Program-made: the position numbers and the translations under genes | NCBI RefSeq assembly: GCF_964340395.1 | Contig: NC_135554.1 | Coordinates: 10,599,475 to 10,663,474 of the forward strand | DNA length: 64,000 nt | Direction of reading: 5' to 3' | DNA from: Glandiceps talaboti | Lineage: Eukaryota; Hemichordata; Enteropneusta; Spengelidae | In this document: positions 32,312 to 46,785 of the stretch, one piece after another | How positions within the stretch are numbered: the first letter of the stretch is position 1 | Layout: every line of letters starts with the position of its first letter | The notes under the pieces: generated by a model | Told to the model about the DNA's origin: nothing | Databases searched by the model: none | The model's input: the letters and a program-made list of their open reading frames with translations, nothing else

Positions 32312-35300
32312 AGATTACATGTACCTAATCTGACACTTGTGAGAATAAGGTTGAACATTGTCTATAAACTCAAAAACATAATTCAATGTGCCTAGTGACT
32401 GTAATCAACATACACTTGTAGCTTATCTTCACCCTAATAATTGAATGTTTACTTACAAAAGCAAAAATTAGTTAGCATTGCAATCACCTTCCCCAACCCC
32501 ACCCCACCCCTATCCATTCTATGCCATGTACAGCTTGATCACTGACAGATCATATGTCATTCAGCAAACAGTAGAAAGACCAAAAACAAGTTTTTATATT
32601 ATTTGAACATAAAATGAAAGTACCAAAATTCCAACAACTGACTTATTGGAGCCTGTGAATAAAAATCTGAGATTCACATTTCTGGCATACATCATATCAT
32701 AATCTTTTGAAATGTTAATACTTTGAACTTAATATCCACTTACTTTTGTTTCCACCATATATGGTCTGCTGGCTCTGAGTGTCTTGACAGCTTGGAATAC
32801 ATCCACTATTTGTTCTACTTTGATTCTGTCACATGCTGACACTGCAGCACAGTATACACCACTACGACCAATACCATTTCTACAATAAACAAGTTTTGAG
32901 ATCCTTAATAGATATTGTCAATTTTCTGACATGCATTGAGTTTCTCAAATAATTTAAAAAATCTATTTGACGTTATCAGCAAACTAGTAATTAATAAAAC
33001 AAGAAAGCACAAAAAAGTTATTGTATATGAATAATCACTGTATGGCCACACATGATTGACCGGTATGATGCAGGTAAACATTTATTGGTACCATAGGGGC
33101 TCTGCAGATAACAATTGTTCACAAGGATTCAATTTGCAAAAATGTACTTACATGCAGTGTACTGTTACAGGTCCATTTCCTGTTTGTTGTTGCCATTTCT
33201 CAACCATCGTCATGATCTCTATGAATACACCTTTCTGTTTTGGCATGTTCTGGTCAGCAGGCCAACCTGTCACCTGATACTGCTGAATAGTACGAGTCTT
33301 GCCTCTATGCTGGAATGTGTCAATTTATGGGATAGAACTAATCTATTTAGCATTTCTTAGTATATCTATCAACAGTACAATTGTCAAATAACTGAAAGCC
33401 GTGTGAGTTCCATTATATTAACTTCATATGATTACATTGTGTAAAAACAAAATTCAAGTAATTTCCATTAGGTTATAACGCAAGCAGTTCAGAGTTTTTA
33501 GCATTATCAAATAATATAATGTAAATCATTTGATCTACCAAGCTGATGATTATTTTGGTCAAAAATTTAACTTACATCAGTGAGTTGTAGGGTCCTGATG
33601 ATAAGGTTCCCTTTCACATCTCTGCTCAACATATCAATTTTGAATGGTCCAATATTCATGGCATCATCTTCAGGCCAGTACTTTCCGATACTCTATATTA
33701 AAAATGATCAGAAAGATATTTGATGAATATTTTACTTAGGACATAAATGGTATTGTTAAAAGTGTGCAAAGTTAATGCTGGTCTGTTGGTCCTAGACCAA
33801 CACATGTCACTAAAGGACCAACAGTTTTGCAATTACAACAACAACTTGTTTGTGCTTATGGCCGATAAAAATTTGGAGTTAATGAATAACATTTATTGGA
33901 CACCTCCAAATTTTACCAACACGAATTTGATCTTCTGTTACCTGTTTTATGTTTACTCGTTTGTTTGTAAGTCAAATTGTCCTGTTATGAGTGAGAGCAT
34001 TGTTTTGACATAGCATACAACATACAACAATTACTACATTAATATGTTAGAACACAATGTGGTTGGTTGAATTTCTCATGAGCATGACAATCTTTATATC
34101 TACATTGTGTATACATGTATAATACATTGTGAATAACAGTTTCTAAAGAAATATGTACATGCAGATGAAATAAATTATTGTGGATATGAAACTATTTGTT
34201 GTCATCTCTTATTAATTATAGCAAAAGACAACATCTTGAATTATATTAAAATTCGCAATCATTTGATCTTTAGGGGGGGGGGGGTTAGCTGTAGATGTGA
34301 TGTGATAAACTGCAGTTTGACATTAAAACCCAGCAGCTTTTGCTACCTATCAGGCCTAATGAAGAGCAGTCATTTACCAATGATTTCACACTCTGATTTT
34401 TAACATTTGCAATTATTTGAAGTAGAAGCCAAATATCTAGGAAAGAACTTTTCTACTTTAACTCAAGACACTTCACACAAAATCTGCAAGTGTAATGAGA
34501 ATCAATTTCTCCACATGGAATATATACACTCTTCATTGTGTACGGTCATGACATAAAAAGTTATGGAAAGGACTTTGGTATTGCACTAATTACTGAAGGC
34601 ACGAAACATATGTAATATTTTTAAGTTTGTAAACATTTTACAACGCCAATGGTATACAGATACAGGCATCACAAATTCATGTAAAACATTAGTTCTCCTA
34701 CAAGAAATTGCTTAATTTTGACAATTGATAATGCATAATCCTTAGTGTTGTACATGTATATAGAAAACATAGCATTATACAAACAACCACTTGGTGCACA
34801 TTTGAAGTAACAAGAGACCGACTCAAAGACATTTAATTATACTAATAACTTACCGTGTCATTGGAGTCCATATCATTCAACATAACTATGGAGTATGATT
34901 TGTAATCATACACCATCCTCCAAAAGTCAATCACTGTGTTTGGCATTGGCATTTGAGTCACCAGGAAGGCATTCTTTTGAATGTAAGCCTGTAAAAAGAT
35001 TAATGCAATAAGTATTCTTGAAATGTGCATTTCTAGAGACTGGGGTCAAAGAAATACATGTTTGGTCATCATAAAGTCTCAATATGGAGTCTGATAGTAC
35101 ACAGAGTATCATACATGTACAATCTTAAAATCTCAATATGGTGTCTGGTAGTACACAGAGTATCATATATGTACAATCTTAAAATCTCAATATGGAGTCT
35201 GATAGTACACAGAGTATCATATATGTACAATCTTAAAATCTCAATATGGAGTCTGATAGTACACAGAGTATCATACATGTACAATCTTAAAATCTCAATA

Positions 35301-38300
35301 TGGAGTCTGATAGTACACAGAGAATCATATATGCACAATCTTAAAATCTCAATATGGTGTCTAGCTGGTAGTACATAGAGTATCATACATGTACAATCTT
35401 AAAATCTCAATATGGTGTCTGGTAGTACATAGAGTATCATACATGTACAATCTTAAAATCTCAATATGGTGTCTGATAGTACACAGAGTATCATACATGT
35501 ACAATCTTAAAATCTCAATATGGAGTCTGATAGTACACAGAGTATCATATATGTACAATCTTAAAATCTCAATATGGAGTCTGATAGTACACAGAGTATC
35601 ATATATGTACAATCTTAAAATCTCAAAGTAGTACATCGAGTATCAACAAATATTTGATTACAAGAATCAACAAATTTTTAAAAAGAATAATTGCTTTCAA
35701 AATTGTACAGTCACATATTATATTTGCAATGGCTTCTATAATAATATGCTCTCAAGATTTGCAGGCCTTGAACTTGCTGTATGATCCAATGCCAGATATT
35801 GCTTCAAATCTAGTGAGAAATAGTGGTTTTCAGTTCCATAGCTTTCTATCACTTTTGGTTACAGTTTTTAATAATATTTGAATAAACAGGCTGGTTTTAA
35901 AATGTTTTTTTTTTTTTTTTTAAGTCTGACAGATTTGTGAATTTTATTTTTGCAGGTACTAACAACAGTTTTATCTGATAGATGTATGTATGAAATAATT
36001 AGTAATGTACTTACACTGACAAAGCTAGCATTGATATAACCATTGGAACCAGGCTCATTCACAGCAGTCATTAGATGTGGACGTTGCTTATTAACTGGAT
36101 ATATACAACAAGAAGATTATATACTTTAAAATTATAAATCAAGATGTATTCTGTCTATATATTGTAATTCTGTATCTCTTCATTGGGAAAAAAACCTGAT
36201 TAATTCATATATTTATCATGATGGTGTGGTCTTAGTAAGTTTGTCTCCCAAGAAGTCATGTGAAGTCCAACCCTACTGAGTTCAAACAGGAGGAAACGAC
36301 TAGTCTCGTAGTAATTTGACCTCCGATCTGTGCTTTGAGAGGTTGCTGAATAATGCTGAGTGTGATGACAGTATCTCCAGGCTAGCACTCTCAGTAGCAA
36401 CAGTTGATCACTTTTACAGTAAGAAGAATTGTTCTAGGATTTAGCACTGAACAAGAGAAAACTGGTTAGGAGTATCTAGGGAAAACCTGTGTTGTTTGTT
36501 AGAGTCAAACTGAATGATACTCTTCACACTTATAGCATGAAAAATTTAATGTCACTATTACCAGGGTTCTAACCCCCAACCCACAGTGGTAAGAGGACAA
36601 TGGTTAAACCAGTTATAGCTACCAACAACACTCTTGAAAGTACATGTACATGAATTGCACATAAATACTGATTATAATATTTGAAAATAATTGTTTTGCA
36701 GACATTACCTTCACACTCTGTTGATTTGTAATTGCCAAATATTTCCTTCTCATGAATCCGTGAAAATACATATTAATTATAATGGACTAGGACTTAAGGT
36801 GTTCTGTTACTGCTTGTCATTGACTCAAAAGTGGCAAGACCCCCTAGGTACATGTATATTGTTACTCTTATTCTGCTCAATATGAATGTATAAAGTAATG
36901 AAGAATCCATTATGTTTTGACTTACATGGTAAAACGTCAGGGAATCTGTTCTTGTCAGAATTCTCAGATGATGAACCATTAGCACATTCATCTTGTCTTG
37001 GTACACGACTAACCTTACGTAGATTCTGTTAGAAATTCAAAACATTATGAATTAGCACAAATTAGACATTGCTGCCTGGAACACAGCTATCTGTAAATAC
37101 ATGTAAATCCATTTCCCTGGGTTTCTTTTTCTTTACTTTTTGTTGTTGAATTTAGGGATCATAGATGAGGATGACTACCATCACAGACAAATTGACACAT
37201 TGGATGTATACCCTCAGTTTTACATTCTTGGTGTTTTATCTGTACATGTGTATTGTCTTTTATTACTTTTGATGTTTGCCTGGTGCCGAGATGAATTTCC
37301 ATGTTTTTTATGGACAATAAAGTATATCTAATCTAATCTAATCTAATCTAAACACCTGCTATAACGTTTTGATCAAAATGGTGGTGAAAGTGTGGTCTGC
37401 AAATATGTACCAAGTACTGTGAAACCATATTCTTTGAACATAATACTACATGTTTTTTTCAGTTTGATCAACACCTGGTGTCATGTACGTAGTACCTGCA
37501 AATTTGATCTTTATACCTTGTAGCAAGTATTTCATATTTATGTTTTCCTCCAGTTGTCTAAAAAATCATATGTAAGCAATAGACAATATATCTAACATGA
37601 TAAATGTATACAGAAAATCATAAAGCCCTTCTCAACTTTTTCTTAACACTATGAATAGCAAATTAATGGTATATTCAATTGACTATTTTCAATCCATATT
37701 ATGTAACGATGATGTCAAAAATATGGTATTTGATGAGTTCACAGTTAACCAATACAGCACTACATAATAAAATCCTGAAAACTAAACAGAAACCTGTAAT
37801 AAGTTAACCCTGTAGTATTAAATGCATTCACATGTGTAGTTTGCCTATAATTAATATACTTGCCTCCCATTCAACTTCAAGAGGAGTGGTTTTAGTTTCC
37901 TTGTCCACTTTAAATAACTTGCCAAACACTTGTCTAAAATCTGTGGCTGGTATTGCTGTACTACCACAGACAGTTGCTTCCATCAGTGCAGTATGGATGA
38001 ACTCATACTGATCCTACGGGGAAAAAAGGTTTTATATTAAATATATGAATATAAACCTTGCTAGCCAGAGCTAATGAAAAAAATCCATCGTTTTATCTTT
38101 GTTTGTGTTTATTTATTTATTTATCTTTCATATACAGAGAATCATTTCAGTGCAAAAGCAGTGTTCTTCCAATGATTTCTGTTGTACAAGATGTACAGAC
38201 AAACAAACACAAAAAAAACGACAAACACTAAAAAAAAGAAAATGGGGTAAAAGGTAAGAAAACATTCAACAGCAAAAAGTGCAATAAAATGCAACAGTTA

Positions 38301-41300
38301 AAATAGATTTTAAATTAGAAATTTAGAACTAGATTTCAATGAGTAGTAACAAGCTAAAACTGACGAAAAAATGAGAGTGCATATGAGACCATACACATAC
38401 ATGTATACCGCCATCATAAATCTCATGATTGACTGAAACTACACCACAGTGTTTGCTATAATGAATTCCATGCAAATTCAGTATGTAGATTACTGGAAAA
38501 TTCCATTTGAAACTTGTATTTGTAGAAACTGCTGTAGTTCAGATCATAGATGAGTCATATAATAAGGATATTCTCAGTATCGAAAGTTAAGTCATTTCAA
38601 TAACATAACTTTTGGTTTAGCTATCATACAACATGTGTAACTTAGGAAGGAAGTGTGCACTCCATTACAGATAATTGATCATTTCTCAAAATATGAGCAA
38701 TACATGTAAACAAGGATAGAAAGTCATTTTCCTCATATGAGTTAAAACTTGCATGTATAATTAAGGCCCCAAAAAATAGTTTGGTTCTGATTACCCGGCC
38801 CCCACCTAGTTTTTCACGCCAACGCTACATTTTTTGTTATGTATTCAAGAAAAAAATAATAAAATCACGAAAATTGTGAAGTCTCATAAAAAATAGTGGA
38901 TGCGGAAACTGACATCAACTTATAAAGACAATATAAAACTGTTTTTCCAATCTGTAATGGCTGTACATCTGATGAGAAGAAACCAATAACACAGAGACCA
39001 TATAGAAAACAACAGAAAACATAACTATCTGAACAAGACACTCACATATGGAAAAAAAATCTCATAAAAAAAAAGTAAATTAAAAAACCTACCTACCCCA
39101 CCTAATCTAAAATTGAGTGTTATCGGAACTACACAGTTTTTTTGTTAGGCCTAAAAGTGTACCTTGTACTTCTTTACAACATTCAGAAGAAATGCAAATA
39201 AGAAGTTTTGTGTATCTCAGTCAATTCTCTTTTAGCAGCAGCTCAGTCTGACATATACCGGTATGCCTACCTCTACTTGAACAAAGTGCATCCTATTCTC
39301 TCTGGCCTTTTTCACAAAGTTAAAGATGTCAACCTTTCCTTCTTCTTTAGCCATTTGTAACATGACATCAATAGCTATGAAGGTACCAGTACGACCAACA
39401 CCAGCACTATACATAAGAAAATTTGTTGCATTAAATATTATGTAAAGCCTTCAATGAAGTGATAGACGGATTTTATCACAAGACACAAAAATTGCATAAT
39501 TAGATGTTATACCCCAATTATATTTTTCTTCGTTCAGCCAAGAAAAATATGAGTGACCTATGGGGCCTTTGTCACTACAAGTCGATAGACACATAATAAT
39601 AACCCTGAGGTCATCATGAGTATTTTCTGGCTAATGAAGAAAAATATTGGAGAATAACATAATTATACCAGCGCCAGTAATATCAGTGAAAAATAGGGAA
39701 AAGTAATGATAATTTTGAACATTTTGACTCATACTTTGAACACGGCAGAACCAGTGACATAAGACGTGTTGTTGTGACATAGACACACGTTGTCATGACG
39801 TAGAACGACCAGAATAAATATTCCATATTTTTTATTCAACTTGGCCCTTGCATGGTATAGCACATGTAAAAATACAGATGTTATAGTCTACTGAGCTTAC
39901 ATGAATCAAAACCTCTTAAATTTGCTTCATTGCCAATCACAAAAATTTTCATCAAGACCTGTTTTAAACAATTTTTGGTACACTTAAATTGTAGTTGGAA
40001 TCATCCTACATCATTTAACAAACACGTCTACAACTTTTGTTCAAAACTTTTGGATGAATTAAATTTCAAGGGAGACACTTGCTGTAATATTACATACCTG
40101 CAATGAATAAGTGGTGGCCCTGCATCCTCTTGGAGACTGTTTTTGAAATGTTCAAGAACATCAAGCACAGCTGTAGCATATATGGGAACTCCCATGTCTG
40201 GCCATACAGTAAAATGGAACTGCTTCACAACACGGCAATCAGTATTCTCCTGAAATGATATTTATGAGAGAAAAGATGCAGGAAATTTGCTTCATTAAAT
40301 TTTGCATCTATAGAAGTATATGATGTTAGTCACTGACAGACTATTTTCTTAGATTCTCTTCTCTCACTTCAACACATGACAAGACATGGTTAGAAACTTG
40401 CAGATTTGTACAAAATAACACTAAGGACTACATGTAGTGGTCCCACACACAAAAACACCCATGGTGGCTACATATGCCTATTTTTGATTAGCTTTCAATC
40501 AGAACCACACCTACTGGTCTTTTTAAAGTTTAGACTTAACAGCTGTGTGTAAAAAGTGTAAAAACCAATGTGTGAGTTCCATAACACTAGTAACAGCATG
40601 AGGTATACAATTATCAAACAAACAGCTTTATAGACATGACAAGAATAGAAGTATTCAAGAATACATGTACTAACCATCTGAATATGAAAAGTTCTGATAT
40701 TATAGTTGGCAAACATTTCAGTTTTCTCCAGAGACACGTAAATATCTCCATACCAAGTACCATCTTTCTCAGGCCAATACTGATGACATTTCACCTGTGA
40801 TGAGAAAGAATATGATGTATTTCATTTGATAATGTTGCTATGTGAAGGATTTATAATCTGCATAATTATGTATTGTATGCTTCCACAGAAATTTGATGTT
40901 ACATGTACATGTAGGCCATTGTGCCGGTATGAGTCTGTAACAAGGGGTATAAGCATAAATATGTACTATTATACCGATACACTTCTCATCTGGCTATGAG
41001 GGCGGATTCAACAATGAAGGTTGTTTTACGTAGCAACTATTTCAGGAGGCTGCATGAAAGCTGTGGGAAATATTTGCTACATAACAGCGACAAGGACTCT
41101 ATAACATCTACTACTACAAGGCCACGCAATAGTTGTTTTATAACACATCACATCCTCACGCATATATTCTGTCCATAGTTGAAGCAAATCTCTGATAAGA
41201 CTTTCGTGCTACATGTATGTGATTATTGTCCTATGGAAAATAGAATGTGAATAGTATTCCCATATGCAAATTAAGGTCGCTATGGGTCAACAATACAAGC

Positions 41301-43542
41301 TACAAAATCTAAGCCAACCACTGAAGGTTTTATGAATATGCTGTGTTATAATATTTTATCTTATATCATACAAGTCTTTACCTACATATGGTATGATGTA
41401 ATGCACTTATATCTTGTGTATGTATATGGGAGAACAATGTACCACATGATTGGAGTTGATCAATATTACATGTAGATGTTGATGTATATAGACTGAAAGA
41501 GTAAACAAACTATAAATTATAATAGACTACCCCAATATAATTCCTCAATATTCTTCTTTGTTCAATCAAGGAAAGTATGAATGACCTACGATGGCCTTGT
41601 TACTACGAGTCGTTAGTTGTAGTTACTTGTTAAAAGTGTGAAATTTTACGCCAGCACATACAGGAAATTGTAAATTTGCAAGTAGTACTACTAATTACAA
41701 TGTATTACTAACATGTAGCACAATGCAAATATTATAGTTCACACCTGTTACTTTAAGTCAATTGACAACAGTTCAAACACTCAGAGCTTATAAAAGTGAT
41801 GTAGCCTTGGTGGGACATTATGTTTTTGACACAAACATATTTCAACTCTAAACTACACTGTAACAATAACAGAGACACAATAAACACAGCAGGATCCTTT
41901 ACCCAATCACATTGAACACTGATAAGCATTGCTACTTCACAGTGCAGTAAAAACCAGACCTCTAATCAAAAACATTACACATGGACTTGATGATTTTAAG
42001 TCTGCAATTGGTTTTCTAACTGATATAATCAACATTTCATCTTTACTACATCTACATCCCCACTGTGCATGGCACCTAATAGTATGTAATTGCTTCTTTT
42101 GCATTAGAAGTTGTCGGGGGTGGGGGTGGGGTGGGGGTGGGGGGGGGGGGTGGGGGGTGGAATATATTATGAGCAACACCAAGCCTACATCATGTTAGCT
42201 GTATAGTCAATTCACAATTCAATGCTCCATGGTGGTGTCGAGTGCATGTAATCTGACTGTATTTGCTATATATATAGTTTACACATTTCCTGTTTCCCAA
42301 ACCAGACTGGATTACATGTATCTAATGCAGCAATGAGATAATAGTATGAACATGTGAAGACAGGTATACATTAAAAGTATTATTGTGATGTGGTGACATT
42401 ATTAGCAGCATAAGTGATAGCCGTCATGTGGTATATAGTTTATTTATAGCCATGAAGGATTATGGTTCAGTCTAAGGTAAATAAGAGTCATGTAGCATAT
42501 TATAATTTAGTGCTGTAATTTTTTGTTGTCTGTGTTACCTGTTTCTTTCCAATTCAAAAGCCAATAAATATATTATTATCATTACTTTGTAGACCAAACC
42601 CCCAAACCAAAAACCTCCACATGCCTACATTTCTGTTAACTTCTAGTGTTTTCACTTTCACACATTACAGACCAAGTGTGATTACACACATGTGTATCAG
42701 CATCAACAAGCCACAAGTATCACATGTAACCTACATGTACTGAGTCATGTTGTACATGACACATATAGTTGAAACTTATTTGGCCACTGTCATAATTAGA
42801 TGAAAGTGACAGATATGGCATGTCTATTTGTAGAATGTGACAGTGTTCAAACTATTTGGAATAGCTTAATTTCTGTAAGGGGTATTTCATTAGAGACCCC
42901 ATAAACGTTTACTGCAAAAGAAATTATTCTAGGAGCTTAAGTACACGTTAACCCTGTTTTTTCAATACTGCTAAATCAGTTAATTAATGATTATTGGAAA
43001 AAATCTATTTACTAGACTAGTATGAGTGCAAGTTAAAGTGAGCACTCCCCCTCTTCTTTCAATTTACAACAGTTACACAGTTCAATGCTCTATGGTGGTG
43101 TTGAGTGTCATTTGACAGTATTTGCTATATATATATATATACACATTTCCTGTTTCCCAAGCCAGACTGGATTATATGTATCTATTGCAGCAATGAGATA
43201 ATAGCGTGAACATGTGAAGGCAGGTATCGTAACATAACAGTATCAGTGTGATGTGTTGACATTATTAGCAGCATAAGTGATAGCCGTCATGTGGTATATA
43301 GTTTATTTATAGCCATGAAGGATTATGGTTCAGTCTAAGGGAATTGAGATTCATGCACAGGGTGCTCAGGCTCAGTTAGTTTTAAATACATACATACATA
43401 CATACATACATACATACATACATAAATACATACATACATACATAAATACATACATACATATATACATACATACATAAATACATACATACATACATACATA
43501 CATACATACATAAATACATACATACATACATACATACATACA

Positions 43543-43576
<34 letters not shown>

Positions 43577-44132
43577 CATACATACATACATACATACATA
43601 CATACATACATACATACATACATACAAACATACATACATACATACAAACAAACAAGCAAACAAAAAAAATAAAAAAATAAAGTAAACAAACAAACAAACA
43701 AATAAATAGATAAATAAACACAAACAAACAAACAAACAAACAAACTACCCGACACATGAGTAGATACATACATGAATAAACGACAACAAACCAATGAACA
43801 AACACTGCCCCCCCCCCCCCCCCCTTGGGTTATTTGCATTTGTGACCATTTCGGAAGGGGGGGGGGGGGCAGTGTTTGTTCGTTGTCGTTTATTCATGTA
43901 TGTATCTACTCATGTGTCGGGTAGTTTGTTTGTTTGTTTGTGTTTATTTATTTATTTATTTGTTTGTTTGTTTACTTGGTTTTTTTTGTTTACTTGTATG
44001 TATGTATGTATGTATGTATGTATGTATGTATGTATGTATGTATGTATGTATGTATGTATGTATGTATATTTGTATGTATGTATGTATGTATGTATGTATG
44101 TATGTATGTATGTATGTATGTATGTATGTATG

Positions 44133-44163
<31 letters not shown>

Positions 44164-46688
44164 TGTATTTAAAACTAACTGAGCCTGAGCACCCTGTGAT
44201 TCATGTAGCATATTATAATTTAGTGCTGTAATTTTTTGTAGTCTGTTACCTGTTTCTTTCTGATTTAATTAAAAGCCAATAAATATTATTATTATCATTA
44301 CTTTGTAGACCAAACCCCCAAACCAAAATCCTCACATGCCTACATTTCTGTTTAAATTCTAGTGTTTTCACTTTAACCACACATTACAGACTGAGTGTGA
44401 TTACACAATGTACATCAGCATCAACAAGCCACAAGTATCACCCATCTAGTGTATGTAACCTACTACATGTTTTACTTGACACATATAGTTTCAGGTTGAG
44501 TCTCTGTGTCTGTCTTAGCTTGTGGAAACTAATCTTGGCCACTGTCATAACTAGAGGAAAGTGACAGCTATTGCATATCTATTTGTAGAATACGACAGTG
44601 TTCAAACAATTTGGAATAGCTTTATTTCTCTAAGGGGTATTTCATTAGAGACCCCACAAATGTTTACTACAAAACAAATCATAAAGAGACCCTATTTTTT
44701 GCAATAATGTTAAATCATTTAATGATTATCGAAAAAAAAATTATGACTGCAAGTTACAGCAAGAACTCCCTTCTTTAAATATACTAATCACGAACATTAG
44801 GGATGCTAAAAAACTCATTGTCTCAAGCAATTTCCAAAAAAATACAACATATTAGAACAATTTGTGGAATAATTTTGATGTATAACTTTTGGTTCTTTTC
44901 TCTTTTTTTTATGAACTGGGGGATTGTTTCTTCTTTTTTGGTAAATGTTATCACTTTCTACAATGTATAAACTTACAATAAAAACAATTAAGTTAAAAAT
45001 AACAAAAATAACAAAACATATGGCATATTTATAAATTGAAACTATACATGTACAGGGGTCATGAACTGAATGTTACTACACAGAACAAGCTGACCTCTCA
45101 ATGTATCATGCTATTTGTGGACTTCCTTGTGACTATTTATTCAGTACACAGGGGCATGTAACCTTGTTTGTATTATGTTATGAATACATGTAACGTTGCT
45201 AATTTTACTCCATCTTGTTTGGGTGGATAAATAAAAATACCATTATGACACCATGCTGCTTCTATATATATATGTATAAAACTAATGAATGTATGCAGGG
45301 GAACACACAGATAAATAAAATACCATTACTATTCTGCTTCTATAAATGTATAAATTGAATTAATGTATGGGGGGGGGGGGGGGCGCAGATAAATAACATT
45401 CCACTATAAAACCAATGAATATACTGAGGGGGGGGGGGGGGAACACATATAATATAAAATAAATACCGCTACAATGCTGCTTCTATGTATGTACAAAACA
45501 AATGAATATACTGGGGAGGGGGGGACACATGAATAAAATACCACTACTATGCTGTCACACACATGTCAGTATGGCGGGGGGGGGGGGAGAATACACAGTG
45601 CACTCATTTGTTGCAACATATTAAAATCCATTACTCATATGCACATGAATCCTATTATCCAAGCAGATTATGTGTCAATGTGATTCAGTGTGATACTAAA
45701 AGCATGATGACCCATCATTTGCTGGAAAAGTATAGGTCATACTAAAAGTTGAAATACAATACAATTGCCCCTGACTGCTCTAGGGTGACTCAAAGTGCTG
45801 ACATTTATTTCACACGATATCAGATTACTATTTTAATGGTATGTTGAATAAATACTGTTGACAGGATTTGTGATCTATGCTGTACTTTTGTAAAGAAATC
45901 ACTGGAGGATAACAAGGGTTTTGTTTACACATTGTACATTTTTGTATCCTATTGAATAACAAGTTTTGCAACAAACACTATATTAAAGATAATGGCAGTG
46001 TTATCATTGTGCTAGTAGCAAGTACATGTAGTCAATAAAATGGTGACTACTCTAGAAAATGTAATGTTTCTGGTGCAACTTCAAACTGGTACAGATCTTG
46101 CCTTTATATCAATATAACATGGACTTGTAACAACTTGAAACAGTTACAGAATGAGTATATTCAACAATGTTCTGTAAATCTTTTAAATATGACCATTTTT
46201 CTGCGGGGAGCCCATAATTAGTTTAGAGAGAGCGCACATCCCTTAAGTATGTTATCTGGATTTCACATCACTATTAAGGATGGAGACCACACAAAACTAG
46301 AAAAAATTACAAAATTAACTTTTTGGGGGAAATGACTACCAACCATCTCAGCTATCATTGTATGCAACCTAAATGAATGTTGCACTTCTCAATCTTGAGA
46401 TATGGGAAGAAATAAAAAACCAAAACAAATGCACATGGCTTTACAACCATTTGCACACTTTATTATAATATAGCGGGAAGTGTCAAGTACTAGGCAGCTC
46501 ATTAGCATACATTTGACGAAATGTGTCAAGTACTTGTCAACTCATTTACATAAACTTGCTGATAGAGTAGTCTCAGACCAGTAAAAGAATTGCTATGGTC
46601 ATGGGGTATGTGGTACAGTGTACCACAAGTATGAATAACAAGAGGACATCCTTCCAGTGTCAAAAAAGAGTTGCCCAATAATGTAATG

Positions 46689-46785
<97 letters not shown>

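Noticed and set aside
35077-35633. CRISPR-like array
   Set aside because: The 54-bp units are directly joined with no unique spacers, the setting is a eukaryotic intron, and no cas-like gene is present. It is a satellite.
43335-44231. Long open frames rich in Tyr-Val-Cys-Met repeats
   Set aside because: They are translations of (CATA)n and (TATG)n tracts inside a palindrome. Several frames on both strands are open for the same reason.
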